From: Azospirillum doebereinerae
GTDB taxonomy: Bacteria > Pseudomonadota > Alphaproteobacteria > Azospirillales > Azospirillaceae
DNA: 64,000 bases
Assembly (NCBI RefSeq): GCF_003989665.1
Contig: NZ_RZIJ01000026.1
Span: 1-64,000 of the forward strand
Reading direction: 5' to 3'
Shown here: positions 36,525-44,934 of the stretch, one piece after another
How the letters are laid out: each line of letters starts with the position of its first letter
Numbering within the stretch: position 1 is the first letter of the stretch
The notes under the pieces: generated by a model
The model's input: only the letters and a program-made list of their open reading frames with translations
The model's database searches: none
What the model was told of the DNA's origin: nothing
Position numbers and translations under genes: made by a program

Positions 36525-37277
36525 TTACTTCGCGGTGAAGCCGGGCTTTGCCACGGCGACGATGTTGGGGCCGGCGACCGTCGCTTCGACGATTCGGTTG
36601 GATTGGGTGTTGACCACGCGGATCACGTCGCCGCGCCCGCCGTCCTGCAGGGCCTTGCCCTGGGTGGTCAGCGACAGGCTGTCGGTCGCCAGCGTGATGG
36701 TGACGAGCGCGCCCTTGTCGATCATGCGCGGCGATTGCAGGTCGCGCAGCCGGACCTGCTGGTTGGTCGGCACGCCGCGTTTGGGCGTCATTCCGATCAG
36801 CTGGGCGTCGGTGGCGGCGGTGTCGCTGCTGGTCTGGTCGGCGCGCACGTCCTGCCAGTCCACGTCGGCGGGGCCGATGACGTCGCCGGGAACGACGCGG
36901 CGCGACAGCACCGGCACCTGCACCACCCCGAAGGCGCGGCCGGCGACCGGCAGGCGGACCGTCGGCTGGGTGTTGGACACCACGATCTCCGCCGCGAAAC
37001 GGCCCTGCACCGGGCTGTAATAGAGGTTCTCCACCGTCAGGCCGCCGGCGCCCTGGGGCGCGCGCAGCTCCACGGCGCGGGTGTCCAGCTCCATCTGCAG
37101 GCGGCCGACCGTCACAAAACGCGACAGCGCGTCGGAAAGGACGGCCTCCACATGCGAGGTGCCGTAGACCACGGCCGGCGGCGCATCCGGGTTGACCGGG
37201 GCGGCGGCGCCGAACGCGGCGCCGGGGGCGGCCAGCAGGGCGGTGCCGAGGAGGAGGATGGAGAGAATGCGCGTCAT
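36525..37277 (-). CDS. flgA: Flagellar P-ring assembly chaperone FlgA
   Basis: A 250-residue periplasmic protein with a signal peptide (ILSILLLGTALLAAPGAAFG). The C-terminal SAF-type domain reads VLSRRVVPGDVIGPADVDWQ, then PKRGVPTNQQVRLRDLQSPR and GDVIRVVNTQSNRIVEATV, matching FlgA, which helps FlgI assemble the P ring. Placed between flgG and flgH. Confidence 0.93.
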   Translation of the reverse strand: MTRILSILLLGTALLAAPGAAFGAAAPVNPDAPPAVVYGTSHVEAVLSDALSRFVTVGRLQMELDTRAVELRAPQGAGGLTVENLYYSPVQGRFAAEIVVSNTQPTVRLPVAGRAFGVVQVPVLSRRVVPGDVIGPADVDWQDVRADQTSSDTAATDAQLIGMTPKRGVPTNQQVRLRDLQSPRMIDKGALVTITLATDSLSLTTQGKALQDGGRGDVIRVVNTQSNRIVEATVAGPNIVAVAKPGFTAK

Positions 37278-37313
37278 GGCGGCGGTTCCTGGAGAAGGGC
37301 CTGGAGGGCGGCG

Positions 37314-38099
37314 TTACTTCATCTGGCTGGCTTGCTGCATCATCTCGTCGGTCGTCTTGATGATCTTGGAGTTCATCTCGTAGGCGCGCTGCGCGGTGAT
37401 CAGGGTCGTGATCTCCTGCACCACGTTGACGTTCGAGGTCTCCAGGGCGCCCTGGGTCAGGCGGCCGAAGCCGGGGTTGCCGGGATTGCCGGTGACGGCC
37501 TGGCCCGACGCGCCGCTTTCCAGGAACAGGTTGTCGCCGATGGCTTCCAGGCCGGCGGCGTTGGCGAAGGTGGCGAGCTGGAGTTGGCCGACGTTCTGGG
37601 TCGTGGTCTGGCCGTCCAGCTTCACCAGCACCTCGCCCGACGGGTTGATGGCGACATCGACCGCGTTGGTCGGGATGGTGATGGCCGGCTGCACCGGGTA
37701 GCCGTCGGCGGTGACGATCACGCCTTCCGGCGACAGCTTGAAGTTGCCGGCGCGGGTGTAGCTGGTGTCGCCGCTGGGCAGCGTCACCTGGAAATAGCCA
37801 GAGCCGTTGATGGCGACGTCCAGCTTGTTGTCGGTGATGTTCAGGTTGCCCTGCTCCAGCACGCGGGCCACGGCGGCGACGCGGACGCCGGCGCCGATCT
37901 GCACGCCGGTCGGCACCACGGTGCCGGCGTCCGACGAGGTCGAGCCGATGCGGCGGAAGTTCTGGTAGAGCAGGTCCTGGAACTCGGCCCGCTGCTTCTT
38001 GAAGCCGGTCGTCGTCGCGTTCGCGATGTTGTTCGAGATGGTTTCGACGTTCAGCTGCTGGGCGATCATGCCGGTGGCGCCGATGGCGAGGCTGCGCAT
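37314..38099 (-). CDS. flgG: Distal rod protein FlgG
   Basis: A 261-residue axial protein. The N-terminus MRSLAIGATGMIAQQLNVET, then ISNNIANATTTGFKKQRAEF is the rod/hook heptad region, and GSGYFQVTLPSGDTSYTRAG the central domain. The C-terminus EITTLITAQRAYEMNSKIIK is the typical FlgG tail. Length normal. Second gene of the operon, 29 bases after flgF. Confidence 0.96.
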   Translation of the reverse strand: MRSLAIGATGMIAQQLNVETISNNIANATTTGFKKQRAEFQDLLYQNFRRIGSTSSDAGTVVPTGVQIGAGVRVAAVARVLEQGNLNITDNKLDVAINGSGYFQVTLPSGDTSYTRAGNFKLSPEGVIVTADGYPVQPAITIPTNAVDVAINPSGEVLVKLDGQTTTQNVGQLQLATFANAAGLEAIGDNLFLESGASGQAVTGNPGNPGFGRLTQGALETSNVNVVQEITTLITAQRAYEMNSKIIKTTDEMMQQASQMK

Positions 38100-38128
38100 G
38101 GTGGGTTTTCCTCTCGTCTCGGGCGGGG

Positions 38129-38851
38129 TTAGGCGGAACGGCCAAGCTTCTGGATCATCGAACGGATGCGTTCATGCTCGTTCTCGATCACCTTCTGCGC
38201 CGACATGTAGCTGCGCTGGACTTCGATCATCTGCGTCATCTCCACGACGGGCTTCACGTTGGAACCCTCAAGCAAGCCCTGTGCCACTTTCGTGTCGGCG
38301 GGGGCCGGCTGCGGCTGCTCGTCGGAGACGTAGAGGCCGGAGCCGACCTCGGTCATCAGTTGCTCGTTCTTGAAGGTGACGACGTTCAGCTTGCCGACCG
38401 GGCCGAGTTCGGTGGACACGGTGCCATCGCCGCTGACCTTCACGTCGGACGTGCCGGCCGGGATGGTGATCGGCTGGCCGTTGTCGGCCAGGACCGGTAG
38501 GCCGCCGCCGTCCACCATCTGGCGCTGGTCGTTGAGCTTGAAGTTGCCGGCGCGGGTGTAGCGGGGGCCGCTGGCGGTATCGACCGTGAAGTAACCGTGG
38601 CCGGTCAGCGCCAGATCCATCGGGTTCCCGGTCTGCGTCATCGCACCGACCGAAAGGTCGCGGACCACGGCGCGGTCCTGGACGAAGCTGACCTTCTCGT
38701 GAAGGCCGGGCTTCTCCAAGAATTCGGTGAACAGCATGCGCTGGTTCTTGTAGCCGGTCGTGTTCATGTTCGCGATGTTGTTCGACGTCACATCGAGCTG
38801 GCGCTGAAGCGACATCTGGCGCGACAGGGCGACGTAGATCGAATTTTCCAT
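38129..38851 (-). CDS. flgF: Proximal rod protein FlgF
   Basis: A 240-residue rod protein. MENSIYVALSRQMSLQRQLD, then VTSNNIANMNTTGYKNQRML is the flagellar rod N-terminus, and GHGYFTVDTASGPRYTRAGN the central core. VVEMTQMIEVQRSYMSAQKV is the C-terminal helix. First gene of the operon, behind a sigma54-type promoter 58 bases upstream. The frame is open to 39139 but that part carries no homology. Confidence 0.95.
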   Translation of the reverse strand: MENSIYVALSRQMSLQRQLDVTSNNIANMNTTGYKNQRMLFTEFLEKPGLHEKVSFVQDRAVVRDLSVGAMTQTGNPMDLALTGHGYFTVDTASGPRYTRAGNFKLNDQRQMVDGGGLPVLADNGQPITIPAGTSDVKVSGDGTVSTELGPVGKLNVVTFKNEQLMTEVGSGLYVSDEQPQPAPADTKVAQGLLEGSNVKPVVEMTQMIEVQRSYMSAQKVIENEHERIRSMIQKLGRSA

Positions 38852-38908
38852 CTGGCGGTCTTCCTCACACGGGGTCGGGCTGAACCGTCCGACCGGCGAA
38901 GGGAGTAT

Positions 38909-38924
38909 TGCAGGGTGCGTGCCA
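38909..38924 (-). promoter_or_regulatory. Sigma54-type promoter of the flgF operon
   Basis: On the minus strand the sequence TGGCACGCACCCTGCA matches TGGCACG-N4-TTGCA with one substitution in the -12 half. It lies 58 bases before the flgF ATG. Flagellar middle genes are often sigma54-dependent. The rest of the 438-base gap 38852-39289, shared with divergent fliL, shows a TTAACTAAG near 39220 and no gene. Confidence 0.65.
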
Positions 38925-39289
38925 AGTCCCGCACGGCCCGGCTTTCCGCGGAATCCGGACAAGGCGGGGGCGGTCCGGCCGGGCAGGGCAGGGGGTGCCG
39001 GGCAGAAACTGCCGGGGGTGGACCCAGTCTTGCCGGGGCGATTCCGGCAACACCCGCCCGTTCCCGCCACGGCCGGGGGCCATGCGGGTGGATGCGCGGA
39101 GTCCGGGCGCCAAGCGCGCGGAGGTCCGGGTTGTCCCAATCAAGAACCGTGCCGATTCGGGCACAGCCTGTGGAATCCGGGCTTGGCCGGGAACTCCGCA
39201 AGGGTGTCGAAAGAACTTATTAACTAAGCCAAAGCTAGGTTGGGTGCGGTCGGCGGGACGGTTCCCGTCGCCTCCCGAACAGCCCCAGG

Positions 39290-39829
39290 ATGTCCATGGC
39301 CGCCGAAGCCGATGCTGGCGAACTTTCCGACGGACTGCCGCGAAAGAAATTCAGCGGCAAGAAGCTGGTTCTCTTCGTCATCCTGCCGCTGGTGCTGCTG
39401 ATCGGCGCCGGGGCGGGCGTCTATTTCTCCGGCCTGCTGGACAGCCTGCTCGGCAAGAACGCCGAGGAGCACGCCGCGGCGGAAGAGCATCCCGCCGAAC
39501 CGGCCCAGCCCGACCCGCACGCGGCGCCGATCTTCTACGATCTGCCTGACATGCTGGTGAACCTGAACAGCGCCGGCAAGCGGCCCGCCTTCCTGAAGAT
39601 CAAGATCTCGATCCAGGTCTCCAAGCCCGAGGACGTGCCGGCCATCGAGCACGTGCTGCCGCGCATCATCGACAATTTCCAGGTCTACCTGCGCGAGCTT
39701 CGTCTGGAGGATTTGCGCGGGTCGGCGGGAATGTATCGCCTGCGCCAGGAGTTGTTGCTTAGGATCACCGCCGCCGCGCACCCGGTGAAGGTGAAGGACG
39801 TGCTGTTCAAGGAAATGCTGGTCCAGTAA
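39290..39829 (+). CDS. fliL: Flagellar basal-body protein FliL
   Basis: A 179-residue single-pass inner-membrane protein near the stator. After a short cytoplasmic N-terminus, LVLFVILPLVLLIGAGAGVY (about 25-44) is the membrane helix. The periplasmic domain contains FYDLPDMLVNLNSAGKRPAF, then LKIKISIQVSKPEDVPAIEH and ends in VKVKDVLFKEMLVQ, all typical FliL. First gene of the operon with fliM, divergent from flgF. Confidence 0.93.
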   Translation: MSMAAEADAGELSDGLPRKKFSGKKLVLFVILPLVLLIGAGAGVYFSGLLDSLLGKNAEEHAAAEEHPAEPAQPDPHAAPIFYDLPDMLVNLNSAGKRPAFLKIKISIQVSKPEDVPAIEHVLPRIIDNFQVYLRELRLEDLRGSAGMYRLRQELLLRITAAAHPVKVKDVLFKEMLVQ

Positions 39830-39853
39830 GGGCGTAAAGGGCGGGACGGGGCC

Positions 39854-40930
39854 ATGAGCGACACCGAGGAACTCAGCGAGGAAGAACGGCTCGCCGCCGA
39901 ATGGGCGGCGCTGGCCGAGGACAGCGGCGACGTCGGCGACATGGGCGGCGGTGGCGGCTCCACCCGCGTCCTGAACCAGGACGAGATCGACAGCCTTCTG
40001 GGCTTCGACCAGGGCGGGGCCGGCGACGGCGAGAATTCCGGCATCATGGCGCTGGTCAACTCGGCGCTGGTCAACTACGAACGCCTGCCCATGCTGGAGG
40101 TGGTCTTCGACCGCCTCGTCCGCATGATGTCGACCTCCCTGCGCAACTTCACGTCGGACAACGTCGAGGTCAGCCTCGACCAGATCTCGTCGGTGCGTTT
40201 CGGCGACTACCTGAACTCGATCCCGCTGCCGGCGATGCTGTCGGTCTTCAAGGCGGAGGAATGGGACAACTACGGCCTGATGGTCGTGGACTCGGCGCTG
40301 ATCTACTCCATCGTCGACGTGCTGCTCGGCGGCCGGCGCGGAACGGCGGCGATGCGCATCGAGGGGCGGCCCTACACCACCATCGAACGCAACCTCGTGG
40401 AGCGCATGGTCCATGTGGTGCTGTCCGACCTGTCCGCCGCCTTCGACCCGCTGTCGCCCGTCACCTTCCGCTTCGACCGGCTGGAGACCAACCCGCGCTT
40501 CGCGACCATCGCGCGCCCCGCCAACGCGGCGGTGCTGGTCAAGCTGCGCATCGACATGGAGGATCGCGGCGGCCGGCTGGAGCTGATGATCCCCTACGCG
40601 ACGCTGGAACCGGTCCGCGAGCTGTTGCTCCAGATGTTCATGGGCGAGAAGTTCGGCCGCGACTCGATCTGGGAAACCCACTTGGCCTCGGAGCTGATGG
40701 TGACGGACGTCGATCTGTCCGCCGTGCTCGACGAGGTGACGATGACGCTGCACGACGTGCTGAACTGGCGCGTCGGCACCCGCATCCTGCTGAACGCCAC
40801 CCCCGACGGCGCCATCGAGCTGCGCTGCGGCGACGTGTCGATGTTCCAGGGACGCATGGGCCGCAAGGGCGGGCACATCGCGGTGCGGCTGGAGAAGGAA
40901 TTGCCCAAGCAGGAGGTCATGCGGCTGTGA
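39854..40930 (+). CDS. fliM: Flagellar motor switch protein FliM
   Basis: A 358-residue C-ring protein. The acidic N-terminus holds LNQDEIDSLLGF (about 40-51), related to the CheY-P-binding segment. The middle domain includes LPMLEVVFDRLVRMMSTSLR and MRIEGRPYTTIERNLVERMV. The C-terminal SpoA domain ends in RMGRKGGHIAVRLEKELPKQ. Typical length 330-370. The stop overlaps or abuts the next gene. Confidence 0.96.
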   Translation: MSDTEELSEEERLAAEWAALAEDSGDVGDMGGGGGSTRVLNQDEIDSLLGFDQGGAGDGENSGIMALVNSALVNYERLPMLEVVFDRLVRMMSTSLRNFTSDNVEVSLDQISSVRFGDYLNSIPLPAMLSVFKAEEWDNYGLMVVDSALIYSIVDVLLGGRRGTAAMRIEGRPYTTIERNLVERMVHVVLSDLSAAFDPLSPVTFRFDRLETNPRFATIARPANAAVLVKLRIDMEDRGGRLELMIPYATLEPVRELLLQMFMGEKFGRDSIWETHLASELMVTDVDLSAVLDEVTMTLHDVLNWRVGTRILLNATPDGAIELRCGDVSMFQGRMGRKGGHIAVRLEKELPKQEVMRL

Positions 40931-40935
40931 GTCCA

Positions 40936-41538
40936 ATGATCTCCCTGATCCTCGATCTGGTGATCGTCGCCCTGCTGGCCGCGACCATCGCCTACGCGAT
41001 CATCCTCAACAAGCAGATCGTCAAGCTGCGCGAGAGCCGCGGCGAGATGGCCGAGTTGATCCAGGGCCTGAACGAGGCCATGGTCAAGGCCGAGACCGGC
41101 GTGCGCGGCCTGAAGAAGACCGCGAGCGACACCGGCGAGGATCTCCAGCGCACCGTCGCCAAGGCGCAGGGGCTGCGCGACGAACTGGAGTTCATGATCG
41201 AGGCGGCTGACGCGCTGGCGAACCGGCTGGGCAGCGTCAGCGAGCGCGACAACGGGCGCGGCTCCGCCGCCCGCACGCCGGTCCGTCCGGTGCTGGCCCC
41301 GCGCCCGCTGGCCCGACCGATGCCGGTCGAGCCGCACGACGACGAGCACGACGCGCCGCCGCCGGTCCGGCTGGAGACGCCGCCCCGCCGCTTCGCGCCG
41401 GCGCCGCCGCCGGTCGAAACGCGGAGCGCGCCGCGCGAGTTTGCCCGCGACCCGATGACCCGTGACGGCGAGAGCCTGTCGAGGGCCGAACGCGAACTGC
41501 TTCAGGCGATCGAAAACGCCGGGAAGGGGATCGGATGA
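40936..41538 (+). CDS. DUF6468-like flagellar-operon membrane protein
   Basis: A 200-residue protein with one N-terminal membrane helix (MISLILDLVIVALLAATIAY) and a coiled-coil cytoplasmic or periplasmic stretch (QIVKLRESRGEMAELIQGLN). A Pro/Arg-rich linker and a short C-terminal helix (LSRAERELLQAIENAG) follow. It fits the DUF6468 family found downstream of fliM in alphaproteobacteria; function unknown, probably motor-associated. A GTG at 40927 overlapping the fliM stop is an alternative start. It overlaps the MotE-like gene (ATGA). Confidence 0.75.
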   Translation: MISLILDLVIVALLAATIAYAIILNKQIVKLRESRGEMAELIQGLNEAMVKAETGVRGLKKTASDTGEDLQRTVAKAQGLRDELEFMIEAADALANRLGSVSERDNGRGSAARTPVRPVLAPRPLARPMPVEPHDDEHDAPPPVRLETPPRRFAPAPPPVETRSAPREFARDPMTRDGESLSRAERELLQAIENAGKGIG

Positions 41539-42584
41539 GCGACGCACAGAAGTTCATCGCGGATTTCGCCGCCCAACTGGCCGCGAAATCGACGGAGCCC
41601 AGGTCCGCGCCGCCACGACCGGCCGCGGCCGCCGCCGAGGAGCGGGTGGTCATCCGCCCGGCCGGGGCGGCGCCGACCGGCGTTCGCGTCTCGCCCACGC
41701 TGGCGAACCCGCCCGTCGTGGTCAACAAGCCCCAGCCTCGCGCCGCCGCCGGAGCCCGGCCCGCCGGGAAGGGCAAGGCGAAGGGCAAGCCGCGCAAGCC
41801 GGCCTCGACCCGTCCCTCGCTGCTGGCGCGCCTGCGCGGGGGGATGCGGGACTTCCGCTTCCGCCTGTTGCCGCTGACCATCTTCGTCGCGGTGCTGATG
41901 CTGGGGGTCCGCGTCGGCGATCTGTGGCGCATCACCACGCGCGACGCCAAGCTGCCCGACTTCCCGGTGACGCTGGCGCAGGGGCCGCAGATGCTGGCCC
42001 AGGCCGCCGCCCCGGCCCCGGCGGCCACCACCAAGCCCGCCGCGCCCAAGCCCGTGCCCCAGCAGACCGCCTCGACTCCGCCGAAGGACGCCCCGCCGGC
42101 CCAGGGCGGCATGAACGGCGCCCCGGCCCCGGCCGCCGGCGCGGCGCCGCTGACCCCCTTGGCCCCGCTCGGCCCCATCGACAACCAGGAACTGCTCCAG
42201 CATTTCGCCGAGCGCCGCGCCGAGATCGAGCGGCGCACCAAGGAGATGGAGCAGCGCGAGGCCCTGCTGGCCGCCGCCGAGAAGCGGATCGACCAGAAGG
42301 TCGCGGAGATGGAGAAGGTCCGCACCGACATCCAGAAGCTGATGAACCAGGGCGACGAGAAGCAGTCGGCGCAGTTGGAAAGTCTCGTGAAGATCTACGA
42401 GACGATGAAGCCCAAGGAAGCCGCCCGCATCTTCGAGGAGATGGACATGCCCGTGCTGCTGGGCGTCATCCAGAAGATGAAGGAACAGAAGACCGCGCCG
42501 ATCCTGGCGGCGATGGACCCGGTCAAGGCCAAGGAAGTGACCTCGGCGCTGATCGAGCGCCGGGTACCGATGAAGGCGAACTGA
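41535..42584 (+). CDS. MotE-like flagellar motility protein
   Basis: A 349-residue protein. A long Ala/Pro/Lys-rich N-terminus precedes one membrane helix (about 113-132, LPLTIFVAVLMLGVRVGDLW). A Pro-rich linker leads to a coiled coil (FAERRAEIERRTKEMEQREA). The C-terminal domain (LVKIYETMKPKEAARIFEEM, then ILAAMDPVKAKEVTSALIER) is MgtE-N/MotE-like. In rhizobia MotE chaperones the periplasmic MotC; here it closes the fliL-fliM operon. Function by homology only; motC is not in the window. Confidence 0.78.
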   Translation: MSDAQKFIADFAAQLAAKSTEPRSAPPRPAAAAAEERVVIRPAGAAPTGVRVSPTLANPPVVVNKPQPRAAAGARPAGKGKAKGKPRKPASTRPSLLARLRGGMRDFRFRLLPLTIFVAVLMLGVRVGDLWRITTRDAKLPDFPVTLAQGPQMLAQAAAPAPAATTKPAAPKPVPQQTASTPPKDAPPAQGGMNGAPAPAAGAAPLTPLAPLGPIDNQELLQHFAERRAEIERRTKEMEQREALLAAAEKRIDQKVAEMEKVRTDIQKLMNQGDEKQSAQLESLVKIYETMKPKEAARIFEEMDMPVLLGVIQKMKEQKTAPILAAMDPVKAKEVTSALIERRVPMKAN

Positions 42585-42591
42585 AGCGGAC

Positions 42592-42625
42592 AAACGGGAC
42601 GCGGTTAAAGCCGCTGTCCCGTTTT
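42592..42625 (+). terminator. Terminator of the fliL-fliM operon
   Basis: AACGGGAC plus GCGG pairs with CCGC and GTCCCGTT with a one-base bulge, followed by TTTT. It lies about ten bases after the MotE-like stop. Confidence 0.85.
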
Positions 42626-42744
42626 CGCATGTCGGCGCGCCACCGCGCCATGCCCGCGCTTGGCGGAGGCATGACGATGCCTGCATGGCTGTGTGTGGTT
42701 TTTCGGGAAGACGGAAAAGAGAAGAGGGCGGAGGGCGCTTGGGC

Positions 42745-43050
42745 CTACGCCGCCAGCCGCTGCATGCGGCGGTCGATGTCGTCCAGCGCGCGCATCAGTT
42801 CGACGATGACCTGATCGGCGCGGGCGCGGGCGAAGGGCCACGCGTCGTCGTCGGCGCGATGGGCGGCCTCGATGTGGGCGGTGGCGCGGTTGCGCAGGCC
42901 CCGCAGGCCGTCGAGCGTGTGCTCCCACCGCTCGCGCCCATCGATCTCGGCGCGTTCGACAATCGAGCGCAGGCGTTCCATGCGGTTGGCGGCGTGCTGG
43001 ATGAAATCGCGGCTGAGCGTCTCGAAAGCCTGCCGTTCGCGCGTGATCAT
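42745..43050 (-). CDS. Small helical hypothetical protein
   Basis: A 101-residue soluble, highly charged, largely helical protein (MITRERQAFETLSRDFIQHA; C-terminus IVELMRALDDIDRRMQRLAA). Rich in Arg, Glu and Ala. No motif or family recognised. It is convergent with the MotE-like gene and has a GGGAGGG ribosome site upstream on the minus strand, which supports the start. The codon pattern suggests a real gene. Confidence 0.6.
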   Translation of the reverse strand: MITRERQAFETLSRDFIQHAANRMERLRSIVERAEIDGRERWEHTLDGLRGLRNRATAHIEAAHRADDDAWPFARARADQVIVELMRALDDIDRRMQRLAA

Positions 43051-43509
43051 GAAGTCCCTCCCTTAGGACGGTGAACCGGTCGGGCGATCCGTTGGCCGAG
43101 TGATCCGGTCGGCACGATAGCCACGCTGGAGCCCGGTGTTGAACACACCAGAAGCGCAGGTTGGGCATCCCCGATGGGAGATGGCCGCTATGCCGAAATG
43201 AAAACCGGCCGGGCCGCCTTATCCCATCATGGGAAAAGCAAGGCCCGGTCCCCGAAGAGTTCTTCCTGGTTTAAGTGCGCTTCCTCTTTGGCCGGTTCGT
43301 CCGGCCGACTTATTGGCTACGCCGTTTTGTTGACGTTATGATTGTTGTTTGTTGACGGTTTTGTGCCTGAACGCCGCTCTGCGGTCAATCCGACCAAAAA
43401 TCATAGCCGTCGACCATTTTGTCGCAGCCGAAAGTCGTGCGATACGACTGGTCGATGACTTCGCGACTCGAATGGACTCGAACGAAAGGGAGGAGGTGGA
43501 GGAGGAGGA
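43051..43509. other. Intergenic region without a clear gene
   Basis: About 460 bases, more AT-rich toward 43320-43420. It holds a GGCCGG-TTCGT-CCGGCC hairpin at about 43289-43305 and a direct repeat of GTTGACG (near 43330 and 43353). Short overlapping frames here show no coding character. A small protein or RNA cannot be excluded. Confidence 0.4.
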
Positions 43510-43725
43510 TTATTCCGCCGCGACGCCGTAGGCGGGAACCAAGTCGCTGTTGGCCGGTTGATGGGCACAGTGGTCGGCCGCCATCTCGCGCATCGTCGGC
43601 ACACATTTGCCGCATTGCACTTGGCATCCGTGGTGGCGGAAAACCGACGCCGGCGTCTTCGCGCCGTTGGTGAGGGCTGCTTTGACCTTCTTATCGTTCA
43701 GCCCATGGCAGATGCAGACGTACAT
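43510..43725 (-). CDS. bfd: Bacterioferritin-associated ferredoxin (Bfd-like)
   Basis: A 71-residue [2Fe-2S] protein. MYVCICHGLNDKKVKAAL and GCQVQCGKCVP provide the four cluster cysteines in C-x-C ... C-x2-C arrangement of the Fer2_BFD domain. Bfd passes electrons to bacterioferritin to mobilise iron. The ATG at 43723-43725 is chosen because the domain begins there; the frame extends upstream to 43842. A Fur-like box lies 77 bases upstream. Bacterioferritin itself is not in the window. Confidence 0.9.
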   Translation of the reverse strand: MYVCICHGLNDKKVKAALTNGAKTPASVFRHHGCQVQCGKCVPTMREMAADHCAHQPANSDLVPAYGVAAE

Positions 43726-43801
43726 GTGTCCCCGGCATCGTTCGGTGTCTTGGGCGCCGGTGTCGGCTGGGCGCGTTTCCTGACTTGAGATGTACTGAGA
43801 C

Positions 43802-43816
43802 TGCGAATCGTTGTCA
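43802..43816. promoter_or_regulatory. Fur-box-like sequence upstream of bfd
   Basis: TGCGAATCGTTGTCA matches the 7-1-7 Fur consensus TGATAATNATTATCA at 11 of 14 informative positions. Its location before an iron-release ferredoxin fits iron control. Motif seen; binding is inference. Confidence 0.45.
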
Positions 43817-43952
43817 ATCAACCAAATGCGAACGCCTCGCATACGCTGGCGGGGTGCACCTCTTTGTCACACGCCCGCGCGAAGAGGGTAGGGGAATGAG
43901 CGGCCTGTCTCTTGCGCTTGCAATCCCGGCGCGGCGGCGGTAGCCCGTGGGG

Positions 43953-44906
43953 ATGGACGACACCCTCCCTTCCCCCGACGCCGCCTCCGTTCCCTCCGCC
44001 GCCCCGCTGGGGCAGACGGTCTATCTGGCCGCCGACGGATTCATCGACGATCTGGTGGCGGAGTTGGGCGACGTCGCCGCCGTGGATGGCCGGCTGGTCT
44101 TCGCCGACGGCCCGGCGCGGCCGGCCGCCTGGGCGCAGAACATTTGGTTCGACCCGGTGCGCATTGAGATCGCCTCGATCAAGGGCGGCGCCAAGGCGCT
44201 GCGTGGCATCCAACGCAACTGGGCGCTCTGGTCGCAGCGCCACCACCGCCGCGCCTCGCTGATCCAGGAGAACCTGCCGCACGTCTCGTCCAAGCCGGTG
44301 GTCTTCCCGTCACCGCTGCCGACCGCGCCGCTGGGGTCGTGGACGCTGCTGGACGAAAACACCATCGTCGCGGCGGCGCGCTGTTCCAGCCCCTACCGCC
44401 ACGGCGAGGTGCCCTTCATCGAGAACCGCACCGCCCCGCCCAACCGCGCCTATCTGAAGCTGTGGGAGGCGCTGACCCTGTTCGGCGAGCAGCCGGGGCC
44501 GGGCGACCGCTGCCTCGACCTCGGCGCCTGCCCCGGCGGCTGGACCTGGGTGCTGCACGAACTGGGCGCGTCGGTGGTCAGCGTCGACAAGGCGCCGTTG
44601 GATCCGGCCATCGCCCGGCTGCCGCGCGTGGAGATTCGCCAGGAGAGCGCTTTCGGCCTGAAGCCGCAGGATGTCGGGCCGGTGGACTGGCTGTGCTGCG
44701 ACGTGATCTGCTACCCGACGCGGCTGCTGCGCTTGGTGCGCGACTGGATGGACAGCGGTCTGGCCAAGCGCTTCATCTGCACGCTGAAGTTCCAGGCCGA
44801 GACCGACCACGAGACCGCCCGCGCCTTCGCCGCCATCCCCGGCGGGCGGGTGCTGCACCTGAGCCAGAACAAGCACGAACTGACTTGGATGTGGCCGGCG
44901 GCTTGA
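43953..44906 (+). CDS. RlmM-like SAM-dependent RNA 2'-O-methyltransferase
   Basis: About 317 residues. An N-terminal THUMP-like region (about 20-120) precedes the Rossmann methyltransferase domain. The SAM site is CLDLGACPGGWTWVLHELGA, then VVSVDKAPLD and VDWLCCDVICYP. The catalytic Lys region is RFICTLKFQAET and the C-terminus HLSQNKHELTWMW, as in RlmM, which methylates C2498 of 23S rRNA. Start taken as ATG 43953; GTG 43947 is also in frame. It could be a divergent relative with another RNA target. Confidence 0.82.
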   Translation: MDDTLPSPDAASVPSAAPLGQTVYLAADGFIDDLVAELGDVAAVDGRLVFADGPARPAAWAQNIWFDPVRIEIASIKGGAKALRGIQRNWALWSQRHHRRASLIQENLPHVSSKPVVFPSPLPTAPLGSWTLLDENTIVAAARCSSPYRHGEVPFIENRTAPPNRAYLKLWEALTLFGEQPGPGDRCLDLGACPGGWTWVLHELGASVVSVDKAPLDPAIARLPRVEIRQESAFGLKPQDVGPVDWLCCDVICYPTRLLRLVRDWMDSGLAKRFICTLKFQAETDHETARAFAAIPGGRVLHLSQNKHELTWMWPAA

Positions 44907-44934
44907 CGCCGCCGCCTTCGCTTTCGCCCGCCCG

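Noticed and set aside
39180..39290. Sigma54 promoter for fliL
   Set aside because: TTGGCCGGGAACTCCGCA has GG and GC elements but with one base too many between them, so the spacing does not fit.
43349..43531. Plus-strand 60-residue frame in the gap after the small helical gene
   Set aside because: No ribosome site, overlaps the end of bfd in antisense, and shows no protein-like composition.
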